A stretch of 64,000 nt of DNA from Syntrophobacter fumaroxidans MPOB (GCF_000014965.1 NC_008554.1:4452001-4516000); one strand, 5' to 3'. Shown: positions 1-9,445, numbered from the stretch's first letter. Program-made: numbers and translations. The notes: a model not told the origin generated them from the letters alone.

Positions 1-347
1 AGGCCGTCGAGGAAGACTGGTACGCCGAATACCTCGACCTGATTCTCGCGATCCGGGTCGTGAACGACATGGAAGAGGCCATCGAACACATCACCCGGTA
101 CGGGTCCCAGCATACCGAGGCGATCGTGACCGGGAATTTCGAGAGGGCCCACCGTTTTCTGCAGGAGGTGCAGTCCTCGCTGGTGCTCGTCAACGCATCG
201 ACGCGCTTCAATGACGGTTTTCAACTCGGCCTCGGAGCGGAAATCGGGATTTCCACGTCGCGGTTGCATGCGTTCGGGCCGATGGGGGTCGAGGAACTGA
301 CCACCACCAAGTTCATCGCGTTGGGAAACGGGCAGCTCCGCAGTTGA
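1..347 (+). CDS. proA: Gamma-glutamyl phosphate reductase (ProA), C-terminal part
   Basis: Only the last 114 or so residues are present; the start lies before the window. ProA reduces gamma-glutamyl phosphate to glutamate-5-semialdehyde with NADPH in cytoplasmic proline synthesis. The visible part shows the family's C-terminal features: the stretch [20 protein letters not shown], followed by [18 protein letters not shown]. Both are highly conserved near the end of ProA. The reading frame is open from the first base of the window to the TGA at 345-347. nadD follows 28 bp later on the same strand, the proA-nadD-rsfS order common in deltaproteobacteria, so the three are probably cotranscribed. 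Confidence 0.95.
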
Positions 348-375
348 TGGTCCGGAACGGACGGAGCGATTCAGA

Positions 376-1080
376 ATGCGTCAGCGCATCGGCATAATGG
401 GAGGGACCTTCGATCCCGTTCATTTCGGTCACCTTCGAGCAGCGGAAGAAACCGTCGAGGCCCTGGAGCTTGACGCCCTTTACTTCACTCCCGCCGCCAC
501 GCCGCCTCATAAGGGGGGTAAAGCGATCCTGGACTTCGATCATCGCCGGCGAATGCTCGAACTCGCCATCCAGGATCACCCGAAATTCGCCCTGTCCGAC
601 ATCGAACGCAAGCTTCCCGGCAAATCCTACACGGTGGTGACCCTGCGCAGATTGCTCCAGGACTGGGCAAACGGCGTGGATCTCTATTTTCTCGTCGGAC
701 TGGACGCGTTTCTTGAACTGAACACCTGGTGGCACTTTCAGGAGCTTTTCGAGCTGGCCCGCATGTGCGTCCTCAGGCGTCCCCCTTATGACGAGACGGC
801 CATCGAGGCGTTCCTGCGTTCCAAGGTGTCTCCCGACTACGCCTGGGAGCCCGGCGCGCAGGCGTTCGCGCACCCCGGCCTGCTCCCCGTCCACTATCTG
901 TGCAATACGCACCTGGAGATTTCATCGACACGGATTCGAGAATTGGTGGCGCGGGGGCGTTCCATCAGGTATCTGGTTCCGCCGCAAGTTATGCGTTATA
1001 TTTTTCAGAATAAACTGTATGCAGGCTGGAACGCCGGCGTTGAGACCGTTGGGGAAATGATGCAACATGACGCAACCTAA
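376..1080 (+). CDS. nadD: Nicotinate-nucleotide adenylyltransferase
   Basis: The 234-residue product transfers AMP from ATP to nicotinate mononucleotide, giving deamido-NAD in cytoplasmic NAD synthesis. The nucleotidyltransferase signature GGTFDPVHFGHL sits at residues 9-20, with the two histidines that bind the ATP phosphates. The second conserved motif, ISSTRIRE, is near residue 185. Length is slightly above the usual 190-220 because of a C-terminal tail of about 20 residues past the conserved YIFQNKLY end. The ATG at 376 puts the GGTFDP motif at the normal distance from the N terminus. The last 14 bases overlap rsfS, which suggests translational coupling. Confidence 0.95.
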   Translation: MRQRIGIMGGTFDPVHFGHLRAAEETVEALELDALYFTPAATPPHKGGKAILDFDHRRRMLELAIQDHPKFALSDIERKLPGKSYTVVTLRRLLQDWANGVDLYFLVGLDAFLELNTWWHFQELFELARMCVLRRPPYDETAIEAFLRSKVSPDYAWEPGAQAFAHPGLLPVHYLCNTHLEISSTRIRELVARGRSIRYLVPPQVMRYIFQNKLYAGWNAGVETVGEMMQHDAT

Positions 1081-1519
1081 GAAAAAAACAGCACTTTCCG
1101 GAGGGATCGGATCCGTTTCCGAAAAGAAGCCGATGGACTCGAAGAGCAAAGCCTTCCTTTGTGCGGAGGAAGCGGACAAGCTCAAAGCCGCCGACGTGGT
1201 GTTGCTCGAGGTGTCGAAGTATTCTTCTTTTGCCGATTATTTCGTCATCTGCAGTGGAAAGTCCGGCCGCCAGGTACAGGGGATCGCCGACAGTATCGAA
1301 CGGAGTCTCAAAGAAGCGGGGATCAGGCCTCTGGGAGTCGAAGGCCTTCGAGAAGGTCAATGGGTATTGATGGACTACGGCGACGTGATCGTCCATGTTT
1401 TCTATGAACCCGTTCGATTTTTCTACGACCTGGAGAGCCTTTGGTCTGAAGCCGAGACGGTGCGCTGGAACGAACGATCGGATCGAGCCGATGCCGTGAA
1501 GGCGGAGGAATTCTTATGA
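1067..1519 (+). CDS. rsfS: Ribosomal silencing factor RsfS (YbeB/Iojap family)
   Basis: RsfS binds ribosomal protein L14 and blocks subunit joining when nutrients are scarce. The core runs from about residue 30 to 135 and contains the family hallmarks DVVLLEVSKYSSFADYFVI, SGRQVQGIAD and the YGDVIVHVF block. The product is 150 residues from the ATG at 1067, somewhat longer than the usual 105-130. An in-frame ATG at 1133 (residue 23) would give a typical length, so the first 22 lysine-rich residues may not be translated. The start overlaps the nadD end by 14 bp, and the stop overlaps the next start in an ATGA. nadD-rsfS pairing is widespread. Confidence 0.92.
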   Translation: MTQPKKKTALSGGIGSVSEKKPMDSKSKAFLCAEEADKLKAADVVLLEVSKYSSFADYFVICSGKSGRQVQGIADSIERSLKEAGIRPLGVEGLREGQWVLMDYGDVIVHVFYEPVRFFYDLESLWSEAETVRWNERSDRADAVKAEEFL

Positions 1520-2958
1520 AACCACTGACCAGAGCCGCACGGGTGTGTCTCGTGATCGCAACCGTGGTTTGTTTCACCTTCACGAATGCGGTGGCGCCGC
1601 TCTCCCGAAGCTTCGCCTTCACGCTCAGCGAAGAGAACGAACTGGGGCGAAAGCTTCTCGAAAAGATCAGGCAGCACATGCAACTGGTCGAGGACGGCGA
1701 AGTGCTCACGTACGTGCAGTCCGTGGGGAACCGGATCGTCGAGCATCTGGGGACCACTCCCTACGAATTCCGGTTCTTCGTCATCAATGAACCGGTGCCC
1801 AACGCGTTCGCTATCCCCGGCGGTTACGTTTTCGTCTTTCGGGGACTCATCGAAGTGCTGGAAGACGAAGGGGAGTTGGCCTCCATTCTGAGTCATGAGT
1901 TGGCTCACGTGCAGGCACGTCACATCGAACGCCGGATGAAGGAAGGCCGCATCCTGTCGGTTGCCTCGCTGGCGGGATTGTTGGCCGGGATTCTGCTTGC
2001 CAGCAAGACCGGTGCGAGCCCCGCCCTGGCTCTCGGAGGTGCCGCGGGCGCTCAGAGCGCCGCCTTGAAATACAGCCGCGAATTCGAAACCGAGGCGGAC
2101 CAGATCGGGCTGAGAAACCTGTGCGAGGCGGGGTACGACCCGAAGGACATGGCTGAAGCGATGCAACGGCTCGAGCAGTTCAGATTTCTGAACAACGCAA
2201 GGATACCGAGTTACCTGTCTACGCACCCCGCTGTGGCGGAGCGGGTCCAGTACCTGAAAGAGCTGGCGTACTCTCACAAGGAATGGTTCGGGAAGAAGAG
2301 GGTGTCGCCCACCGCGATGGATTTCCCGCTCATGAAGGCGGCGCTCATTGCCGATTACTCAGAGCCTGCACGAGCCATGGAACGGTTCACGGCCGGGGTC
2401 AAGAAAAGAGAGGCGGAAGCCTTCTACGGCATGGGAAGGCTTTACATGCGGCAGGGAGACAACGCACAGGCCCTGTCCATGCTGCAGGAAGCGGTCAGGC
2501 TTCGGCCGGGCAGCCCGTTCATCCTGAGCAGCCTCGGCAAGGTGTATCACCAGCTGGGGAGGCTTCCCGAGGCGCAGAAAGCGCTTCAGACCGCCCTGTT
2601 GATGGATTCTTCGACGATCATCGCTCAATACAGGCTGGCGCTTGTCCTCCAGGACCAGGGGAAGCGGGAGGAGGCCCTGGAGCACCTTCAGAGCATTCAG
2701 AGATATGCCCTGTCTTTTCCCGATATCGACTACCAGATGGGGATCATTCTGGGGCAAAACAACCGCATCGGACTGGCTCACTACCATCTGGGGCACTATT
2801 ACGAAAGCAAGCAGGACCTGAAGCTGGCCTTGTTCCACTACCAGAAGGCCCGAGTGCTGCTCAGGGATTCGGTTGAAAAGATGAATGAGCTGGACAAGAC
2901 CATCAAAGTGCTTGAGAAGGAGAAGAAGGAGAGCGTGTCACATCAGGCCCGCCGGTAA
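1516..2958 (+). CDS. Periplasmic M48 zinc metalloprotease with TPR repeats (BepA/YfgC-like)
   Basis: This 480-residue exported protein has an N-terminal hydrophobic segment (about residues 8-28), then an M48 peptidase domain. The zinc motif HELAH is at residues 127-131, and the third ligand is probably Glu193 in EFETEADQIG. A hydrophobic glycine/alanine-rich stretch lies between them (about 148-182). From about residue 290 to 460 there are tandem TPR units, for example the one beginning AEAFYGMGRLYMRQGD. Proteins of this build (BepA in E. coli) handle assembly and degradation of outer-membrane proteins. The ATG overlaps the rsfS stop (ATGA), so it is cotranscribed with the genes before it. 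Substrates cannot be read from sequence. Confidence 0.88.
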   Translation: MKPLTRAARVCLVIATVVCFTFTNAVAPLSRSFAFTLSEENELGRKLLEKIRQHMQLVEDGEVLTYVQSVGNRIVEHLGTTPYEFRFFVINEPVPNAFAIPGGYVFVFRGLIEVLEDEGELASILSHELAHVQARHIERRMKEGRILSVASLAGLLAGILLASKTGASPALALGGAAGAQSAALKYSREFETEADQIGLRNLCEAGYDPKDMAEAMQRLEQFRFLNNARIPSYLSTHPAVAERVQYLKELAYSHKEWFGKKRVSPTAMDFPLMKAALIADYSEPARAMERFTAGVKKREAEAFYGMGRLYMRQGDNAQALSMLQEAVRLRPGSPFILSSLGKVYHQLGRLPEAQKALQTALLMDSSTIIAQYRLALVLQDQGKREEALEHLQSIQRYALSFPDIDYQMGIILGQNNRIGLAHYHLGHYYESKQDLKLALFHYQKARVLLRDSVEKMNELDKTIKVLEKEKKESVSHQARR

Positions 2959-3014
2959 GCTCGCGTTGAAGGGGTGTGCGGAACGGCTCAGTCGCGTATT
3001 CGAGGTGGAATCCG

Positions 3015-4451
3015 ATGTTTGGGGAACGACTGCAAGGCAGGGTATTGTTTGGGCTCAGTGTAGCCGGATTCGTGATATCCGCCATGGCAGGCCTCTCGGA
3101 GGTCCTGCCCTGGCTGCAGGTGATGTGCCGGAGTGTTTCCGACGGGTGCGCGGACACCGTAAGGTACACCCTCCTGAAAGTGCCTTTCTGGGCCTGGGGC
3201 GTGGGTTTCTATCTCCTGCTGGGCCTTGCCGCCTGGAAGCTCCGGAAGGGGGTGGCCTGGCTTGCGGCCGTTGCGACCGGGGTGGAGGTCACTCTTGTTT
3301 GGATGATGATCTCTCTGGATTTGCCGTGCCTGTTCTGCGTGGCCAACCTGGTGATCGTGCTGATGCTTCAGGTCGTTGCATTCCAGAGGCATCTGACCTG
3401 GCAGACCGTGTCGGCGGCTTCATTGTCGTTCGTGCTTTCCTTCTTTCTCCTGGCGGACACTGCCGGGCTGAGGAAGATTTTCAGCGGACCGGACAACTCC
3501 GAGGTCATCGCGAAGATAGCGGGGGAATCGGTGACCGACCGGAGAATCGAAATCATGCTGGGGGCGCGTCTCTACGACTTGAAAAAGGAAATTTTCAAGC
3601 TCAAGAAGGACCGAATCGACCATTTACTTCTTGACCAGCTCATCGAGAAAGAAGCCGCATCCCGCGGAATGACCTTCGATGACTTCGTCAATCAGGTCAT
3701 CGTGCCGAACGGCGTCACTATCGAAGAGGCCGAGATCGATGGGTACATCCGGGAGAACAGGGACCGGATGCGTGAATGGACCGGCACTTACGAGGAATTG
3801 AGGGAGCGCATCAGGGGCTTCCTCGAACAGCAGAAACGTTTCAATGCGATCAGGGCATACGGGAAATCTCTTGAGCCGAAATACGGCGCCGCGATTTATC
3901 TCAAAGAGCCGCAGTATCCCATTGTCGAGGTGAAACTCGACGGGAGTCCGAGTCTTGGCCCTGCGGATGCGCCGGTGACTCTGGTGGAGTTCTCCGACTA
4001 CCAGTGTCCGGCATGCCGGGCCACCCAGGAAGGTGTGAAGAAGGTCAAATCGCACTTTGGAGACCGAGTGAGGCTGGTGTTCAAGGACTACCCGTTGAAG
4101 CGCCACAAGAATGCGCACCTGGCTGCGCAAGCCGCCCGGTGTGCGGGCGATCAGAGCAGGTTTTGGGATTACCAGGATGTTCTGTTTGCCTGGGAGCAGG
4201 AACTGGATGTGACTCAGCTCAAGCGTTTTGCTCGGGACCTGGGACTTTCCACCCGGATGTTCGATGAATGCCTGGACAGCGGGAAATACAAGACGGCGGT
4301 CGAACGGGACGTGGAAGAGGCCGTGCGGATCGGCGTGGACAGGACGCCCTCATTCATTGTCAACGGGAAGCTGATCGTCGGGGGGCCCTCCTTCGAAAGA
4401 TTTGAAAAAATCATCGAGGAAGAACTGAACAAACCGAAGGGAAAATCCTAG
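3015..4451 (+). CDS. VKOR-DsbA fusion: vitamin K epoxide reductase-like domain plus thioredoxin-fold oxidoreductase
   Basis: This is a predicted disulfide-bond-forming membrane protein of 478 residues. Residues 10-150 form a VKOR domain of several membrane helices with the quinone-side CLFC motif (C105, C108) and a loop cysteine pair (C38, C45). Residues 160-300 are a charged helical linker reminiscent of SurA/PpiC N-domains. Residues 305-475 are a DsbA/DsbG-like thioredoxin fold with the active site CPAC (331-334) and a cis-Pro region near RTPSFIVNG. VKOR would pass electrons from the Trx domain to quinone, replacing DsbB. I chose the ATG at 3015, preceded by GAGGTGG at 3002-3008, over the upstream in-frame GTG at 2976. 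Confidence 0.88.
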   Translation: MFGERLQGRVLFGLSVAGFVISAMAGLSEVLPWLQVMCRSVSDGCADTVRYTLLKVPFWAWGVGFYLLLGLAAWKLRKGVAWLAAVATGVEVTLVWMMISLDLPCLFCVANLVIVLMLQVVAFQRHLTWQTVSAASLSFVLSFFLLADTAGLRKIFSGPDNSEVIAKIAGESVTDRRIEIMLGARLYDLKKEIFKLKKDRIDHLLLDQLIEKEAASRGMTFDDFVNQVIVPNGVTIEEAEIDGYIRENRDRMREWTGTYEELRERIRGFLEQQKRFNAIRAYGKSLEPKYGAAIYLKEPQYPIVEVKLDGSPSLGPADAPVTLVEFSDYQCPACRATQEGVKKVKSHFGDRVRLVFKDYPLKRHKNAHLAAQAARCAGDQSRFWDYQDVLFAWEQELDVTQLKRFARDLGLSTRMFDECLDSGKYKTAVERDVEEAVRIGVDRTPSFIVNGKLIVGGPSFERFEKIIEEELNKPKGKS

Positions 4452-4715
4452 AGGCTTCGGTCCGGTCCGAGCGGCCGGACGATGACGCCCGCAAGGTCGC
4501 AGCCGCGACGGTTCACCGTGTCACCCCGGGCCAGGGAAGCCGGCCCTGACAACCCCGAACAACGATAGCTTCGCTCTTGACGATCCCATCTGCGTGGGTT
4601 AGCCTAACCGGTCGTCTGATGATCGTTCGCACCACGTCGGGGTCCGATCGAAGGCGCGCGAATCGCGGGAGTTATGACAGCATGCGGATATTCTTCAATG
4701 TTCTAGGAGGGAGTG

Positions 4716-6296
4716 ATGAAGATTCTGGTCAGCGATAACCTGGCTGAGTCGGGCGTTGAGAAGCTCAGAAAGGTTCAACAATTTGAAGTGGATGTGAAAA
4801 CCGGTCTGACGCCCGACGAACTCCGCGGGATCATCAAGGACTACGACGGCCTGGTGATCCGTAGCGCGACCAAGGTGACCCGGGACATCATAGACGCTGC
4901 GGACAATCTCAAGGTTGTGGCCAGGGCGGGCATCGGCCTGGACAATGTCGACGTCGAAGCCGCCAGCAAGCGCGGGATTGTGGTGATGAACACCCCGGAA
5001 GGGAACATCGTCACCACCGCGGAACACGCCATCGCCATGATCCTGGCGCTTAGCCGGAGCATTCCCCAGGCCACCAATTCCATCAAGAGCGGCAAGTGGG
5101 AGAAGAAACGTTTCATGGGCCGGGAGGTGTTCAACAAAGTACTCGGTATCATCGGGATGGGACGCATCGGGCGCATTGTGGCCGATCGGGCCAAAGGTTT
5201 GAAAATGAACGTCATCGCCTTCGACCCGTACATCAGCTCCGAGGTGCTGGAGTCTTCGGGCATAGAGGCGGTCGCCCTCGACGACCTGCTGACGCGCTCC
5301 GACTACATCACCGTCCATACGCCGATGACGCCGGAAACCCGGGACATCTTGAACGCAAAAGCTTTCAAAAAGATGAAGGAAGGTGTTTTCGTCATCAACT
5401 GCGCCAGGGGAGGCATCGTCAACGAACAGGATCTCCATGACGCCATACGGGCCGGGATCGTGGCCGGTGCGGCTCTCGACGTTTTCGCTCAGGAACCGCC
5501 CAAGGACAACCCTCTCCTGGCCCTCGACAGCGTCATCGCTACGCCGCACCTGGGGGCATCCACGGACGAGGCGCAGGAGAACGTCGCCATCGCGGTGGCG
5601 GACCAGGTCATCGATTTCCTGGTGCGCGGCACCATAAGGAATGCCGTGAACGCCCCCAATATCGACGGCGCCGTGCTCGCCCGGCTTCGTCCCTACCTGA
5701 AGCTCTCCGAGAAGCTTGGTTCCGTCCTCACTCAGATCACCCGGGGAGCCATTCAAAAGGTATCCATCGAATACATCGGGGAAGTGGCGTCCATGGAGAC
5801 CCAGCCTTTGACCTATTCCATACTGAAGGGGATGCTCACCCCGATAATGGGAGATATGGTCAACTTCGTGAACGTTCCGGTCCTTGCCCGCGAGCGGAAC
5901 ATCAAGGTGACGGAATCCGTGCGCAGCGAGGCCGAGGACTTCACCAACCTGATCGGCATTCACGTGAAAACCTCGGAAGAAGAGAACCTGGTGGCAGGGT
6001 CGTTCTTCGGGAAGAAAGACCCCCGCATGGTCAGGATCAACGATTTCCGCCTGGAGGCCGCCCTCGAAGGTCACCTGCTGCTCATTTACAACATCGACAC
6101 TCCCGGCACCATCGGAGCGATCGGGACCTGTCTCGGGAAACACCACATCAACATCTCCATGATGGATGTCGGACAGGTGCTCGAACGCGGTCAAAACATC
6201 ATATTCCTTCGGACCGACACTCCCGTTCCGGGCCACGTGAAGGAGGAACTGCTGGCCATGGACAATGTGAACGTCGTTCAGGCCATTGAACTTTGA
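4716..6296 (+). CDS. serA: D-3-phosphoglycerate dehydrogenase
   Basis: This enzyme oxidises 3-phosphoglycerate to 3-phosphohydroxypyruvate with NAD, the first step of serine synthesis. The 526-residue length matches the long SerA type with an intervening (ASB) domain and a C-terminal ACT domain. The NAD-binding GMGRIG lies near residue 150. The RGGIVNE block carries a catalytic-site acid, and ATPHLGAST carries the catalytic histidine. The ACT domain (LLIYNIDTPGTIGAIG onward) is the likely serine sensor. Spacing to AGGAGG at 4705-4710 favours the ATG at 4716 over the adjacent GTG at 4713. A 264-bp gap precedes it, so it probably has its own promoter. Confidence 0.96.
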   Translation: MKILVSDNLAESGVEKLRKVQQFEVDVKTGLTPDELRGIIKDYDGLVIRSATKVTRDIIDAADNLKVVARAGIGLDNVDVEAASKRGIVVMNTPEGNIVTTAEHAIAMILALSRSIPQATNSIKSGKWEKKRFMGREVFNKVLGIIGMGRIGRIVADRAKGLKMNVIAFDPYISSEVLESSGIEAVALDDLLTRSDYITVHTPMTPETRDILNAKAFKKMKEGVFVINCARGGIVNEQDLHDAIRAGIVAGAALDVFAQEPPKDNPLLALDSVIATPHLGASTDEAQENVAIAVADQVIDFLVRGTIRNAVNAPNIDGAVLARLRPYLKLSEKLGSVLTQITRGAIQKVSIEYIGEVASMETQPLTYSILKGMLTPIMGDMVNFVNVPVLARERNIKVTESVRSEAEDFTNLIGIHVKTSEEENLVAGSFFGKKDPRMVRINDFRLEAALEGHLLLIYNIDTPGTIGAIGTCLGKHHINISMMDVGQVLERGQNIIFLRTDTPVPGHVKEELLAMDNVNVVQAIEL

Positions 6297-6318
6297 CCTC
6301 ACACAGAGAGGGTGGACC

Positions 6319-6741
6319 ATGGAAGAAAAAGAAGATAAAGGATTCGTGGTAAAGGATCGTCGCAAAGTAGCCCGGGAGGAGTCCGAGCAACCCGAAGCGG
6401 CGGCCGGTCCGGAAACCGCCGGCAAGGAAGACCGAGAGGCGGAGGCGAAGGGCGAAAGAGCTCCCTCGGGTGAGGAATCTCGCCACGTTCCGCTGCCCGA
6501 GGTGACCCTCGCCACCTTTGTCTTTTCCCTGAGTTCCTCTGCCCTGGTGCATCTTGGAGAAGTGCCCGATCCCGAGTCTCAGAGCGTGCGGGTCGATCTG
6601 CCCCTGGCAAAGCAGATCATCGACACCCTGGGTATGCTGCAGGAAAAAACCAGGGGCAATCTGGATCCCGATGAGGATCGTCTTCTGAAGACGGTCCTCT
6701 ACGATCTGCGGCTGCGTTATGTTCAAAAGAGCGGCAAGTAG
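6319..6741 (+). CDS. DUF1844 family protein
   Basis: This 140-residue cytoplasmic protein has a charged, Glu/Ala-rich, probably disordered N-terminal half (to about residue 55) and a conserved C-terminal DUF1844 core. The core has [19 protein letters not shown], then the [16 protein letters not shown] segment and [19 protein letters not shown]. The function of the family is unknown; it is common in deltaproteobacteria. I placed the start at the ATG at 6319, preceded by GAGAGGGTGG, rather than at in-frame codons reaching back into serA. It sits 22 bp after serA and 14 bp before ispE, and is likely cotranscribed with them. Confidence 0.88.
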
Positions 6742-6755
6742 CCGGGAATTCCCGG

Positions 6756-7649
6756 ATGCGAGGAATCCGGAAGGGACATGCATTGGCACTTAGGGTCGGC
6801 ACTCCCGCGAAAATCAATCTATGGCTCGAGATCGTCCGGAAACGGGAGGATGGCTACCACGACCTGTCCAGCCTCATGCTTCCGGTGGCGGTTTACGATC
6901 ACGTCGAAGTGGCCTGGAGTCACGAAGGGGGCGTTCGCCTGAGCTGCGACAGCGCCGAGGTGCCCGATGATCGCGGGAACCTTGCCTGGCGGGCCGCGGA
7001 CGCCTATCTCGAAGCTGCGGGGGTCACTCGTGGAGTTTCGATTCGGCTGGAGAAAAACATACCGGTGGGCGCGGGAATGGGTGGAGGGAGTTCAGACGCC
7101 GCGGCGGTGCTTCTCGCGCTGAACCGGTTGAGCGAGAATCCGCTGTCCGAAGCGGTTTTGCATCGGCTCGCCGTGGGCCTTGGCGCGGATGTCCCTTTTT
7201 TCCTCCATTGTGTTCCGGCCCTGGCGACCGGCATCGGGGAGCGACTGTTGCCGGTGCACGGGATTCCCGATTACCCCCTGCTGCTCGTCAAGCCGCCCAT
7301 ATCCGTTTCCACGGGCTGGGTTTACGGAAGTTTGAAGTTGACAAGGGGAGAAAGCCGCATTAAACTCCGTTCGTTTCTGGACAGGCCTTGGCACTTGTCC
7401 GAGGTTCTCCGGAACGACCTGGAAACCGTTACCCTGAACGAATACCCTCAGCTTGGGCAAATCAAGTGCTGGCTCATGGAAAACGGGGCTGTGGGGTCTT
7501 TGATGAGCGGTAGCGGTCCAACTGTTTTTGGGGTCTTTGCGGAGCAGCGTTTGGCGGACGGTGCGGGGGAACTGGCTCGCCGGGTTTGGAAAGATTGCCG
7601 GGTTGACGTGACACGCGTTCTGGGGACTCCGGTTTCCGCGCGATCATAG
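6756..7649 (+). CDS. ispE: 4-diphosphocytidyl-2-C-methyl-D-erythritol kinase
   Basis: IspE phosphorylates CDP-methylerythritol with ATP in the MEP pathway to isoprenoids. The 297-residue product has the PAKINL motif with the catalytic Lys19, the GHMP-kinase glycine-rich loop [12 protein letters not shown] at 105-116 (including the catalytic Asp114), and the C-terminal motif [10 protein letters not shown]. The length is normal. The ATG at 6756 lacks a clear Shine-Dalgarno. A TTG at 6783, nine codons later and preceded by GAAGGGA, would give a start closer to the conserved N terminus and may be the true one. ispE followed by tRNA-Gln and prs is a familiar deltaproteobacterial arrangement. Confidence 0.94.
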
Positions 7650-7661
7650 ACTCCGATTGCT

Positions 7662-7736
7662 TGGGGCGTCGCCAAGCGGTAAGGCACGGGTCTTTGGAAC
7701 CCGCACCCGGAGGTTCGAATCCTCCCGCCCCAGCCA
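7662..7736 (+). tRNA. tRNA-Gln (anticodon TTG)
   Basis: This is a 75-nt cloverleaf with the acceptor stem TGGGGCG paired to CGCCCCA, and an encoded GCCA 3' end. The anticodon stem CGGGT/ACCCG encloses the loop CTTTGGA with anticodon TTG, reading CAA. The T arm CGGAG-GTTCGAA-TCCTC carries the standard GTTCGAA. The U1-A72 acceptor pair is typical of tRNA-Gln. The gene lies in the 158-bp gap between ispE and prs on the same strand and may be processed from their transcript. Confidence 0.97.
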
Positions 7737-7807
7737 TTTCTCTTGTGATCATCAGGCTGATGAACCGGCAGGATTGCCTGCTTGGAGAAGAGTGAGACGG
7801 AGTGGCC

Positions 7808-8749
7808 ATGCGAGGCCGGATTGTTCTGATTGCTGGCAATTCCAACCGACCGCTTGCTCTTCAGGTATGCTCCCATTTGGGAATAGAGTCCTGTGAGGCC
7901 CTCGTGGGGCGGTTCAGCGACGGGGAGGTTCGCGTAGAGATCGGCGAGAACGTCAGGGGCAAGGATGCGTATGTGCTGCAATCCACCTGCCCTCCGGTCA
8001 ATGAGAACCTCATGGAGCTCCTGGTGATCATGGATGCCCTTAAACGGGCCTCCGCCCGCAGGGTCACTTGCGTCGTCCCTTACTACGGCTACGGACGGCA
8101 AGACCAGAAGGACAAACCGCGGGTGGCCCTGACCGCCAAGATGGTGGCGGACCTCCTGGTGGTCGCGGGCGCAAGCCGGGTGATCACCGTCGATCTCCAC
8201 GCGGATCAGATCCAGGGATTCTTCAATATTCCGGTCGATCATTTGTACGGCACCGAAGTGCTGTTGAGTGATTTGAAGGTGCGTCTGCAGGGAAACGAGG
8301 TCATAGTGGCTCCCGACGCGGGGGGGGTCGAAAGGGCACGGACTTTTGCCGAACGGCTCGGCGCGTTTCTTGCCATACTGGATTACCGGCGGGCGGAAGC
8401 CGGGCCGTACGCGCAGATTGTGGGGGATGTCCGCGGCCGCAGGGTGGTTATCCTCGACGACATGGTGGACACGGGTCAGACGCTGATCCGGGCTGCCGAG
8501 GGAGCCGTGGCCGCCGGCGCCGCATCGGTTGAGGCCTGTGCGGTGCATGCTCTGTTGTCGGGCGATGCCGTCGAGAGGATCGAATCCTCCGCGCTTCAAT
8601 CATTGACTGTGACGGACACCGTGCCGCGCGATGAAAAAGCCGCGCGGTGCGAAAAGATAAGAACGGTGAGCGTGGCATCCATGCTGGCGGAAGTCATCCG
8701 GCGGGTGCACTATGAAGAATCTGTGAGTTCGCTGTTCACGAGAACATGA
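7808..8749 (+). CDS. prs: Ribose-phosphate pyrophosphokinase
   Basis: Prs makes PRPP from ribose-5-phosphate and ATP, feeding nucleotide, histidine, tryptophan and NAD synthesis. The product is 313 residues, the usual length. It has the N-terminal GRFSDGEVRVEIGENVRG, the flexible-loop and ATP region YYGYGRQDQKD, the metal-binding VDLHADQIQGFF, and the PRPP loop VVILDDMVDTGQTL. I used the ATG at 7808 (ACGGAG at 7797-7802, five bases upstream) rather than the GTG two codons earlier. L25 follows 46 bp downstream, so prs, L25 and pth probably form one unit. Confidence 0.96.
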   Translation: MRGRIVLIAGNSNRPLALQVCSHLGIESCEALVGRFSDGEVRVEIGENVRGKDAYVLQSTCPPVNENLMELLVIMDALKRASARRVTCVVPYYGYGRQDQKDKPRVALTAKMVADLLVVAGASRVITVDLHADQIQGFFNIPVDHLYGTEVLLSDLKVRLQGNEVIVAPDAGGVERARTFAERLGAFLAILDYRRAEAGPYAQIVGDVRGRRVVILDDMVDTGQTLIRAAEGAVAAGAASVEACAVHALLSGDAVERIESSALQSLTVTDTVPRDEKAARCEKIRTVSVASMLAEVIRRVHYEESVSSLFTRT

Positions 8750-8795
8750 GCACGCCTCGAGCGCGGTGCTTAAATATTTCAGGAGGCAAATGAGC

Positions 8796-9395
8796 ATGGA
8801 TATTGAATTGGTTGCGCAAACCAGGACGAAAAGCGGCAAGGGACCCGCAAGGGCGTTACGACGCAACGAAATGGTGCCCGCGGTTCTGTACGGTCCCAAG
8901 GCGGAAACGGTCTCTCTTTCGGTACCCAGGCAGAGGCTGGAACGGCTGCTCCGCGACATGGGGGAGGAAAGCAAGTTGCTGCGCCTGACCGTCGAGGGCG
9001 ACGGAACGGCGGAGATGAAACAGGTTCTGATCCGGGAAGTCCAAGTCCATCCTGTGCGCAGGCGCTTTCTGCATGTCGATTTCTACGAGGTCCCGCTCGA
9101 TCATCCGATCGTGGTCGAGGTGCCGGTGGAGCTCTTGGGTGAGCCCGTCGGAGTGAAGAAGGGCGGAACGCTGAATCTCATTCAACGCATGCTGTCGGTT
9201 CGCTGCCTGCCGGGGGAGATTCCTGAGAAGGTGCAGGTTGACGTGAGCAAGCTGGACATCGGGTCGTCGATCCAGGTCGAGCAGCTTCGGACGATCGTGC
9301 CTTTTGAGCTTACGGACGACGGTGGGATGGCGGTTGTCAACGTGGTTGCTCCTGAAGGCGCCGGAAAAGAAGACGCAGAAGCTGCGGAAGAATGA
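8796..9395 (+). CDS. rplY: 50S ribosomal protein L25 (CTC/TL5 type)
   Basis: This 5S rRNA-binding ribosomal protein has the long, two-domain form. Residues 1-95 are the L25 domain (GKGPARALRRNEMVPAVLYG, then the RNA-binding segment ending VDFYEVPLDHP). The remainder is the C-terminal beta domain of CTC/TL5 proteins (VGVKKGGTLNLIQRMLSVRC onward). It ends in an acidic tail. The ATG at 8796 stands nine bases after AGGAGG (8781-8786). The ATG at 8790 is too close to that site. The gene order prs-L25-pth is conserved in many bacteria. Confidence 0.95.
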   Translation: MDIELVAQTRTKSGKGPARALRRNEMVPAVLYGPKAETVSLSVPRQRLERLLRDMGEESKLLRLTVEGDGTAEMKQVLIREVQVHPVRRRFLHVDFYEVPLDHPIVVEVPVELLGEPVGVKKGGTLNLIQRMLSVRCLPGEIPEKVQVDVSKLDIGSSIQVEQLRTIVPFELTDDGGMAVVNVVAPEGAGKEDAEAAEE

Positions 9396-9445
9396 GCCTC
9401 CAGGCCCGGGATTCCTGAGGAGTCCCGAGGCGCTGCCGGAAAAGC

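Noticed and set aside
4695-6515. 606-codon open frame on the - strand
   Set aside because: It is antisense to serA, which is complete and canonical.
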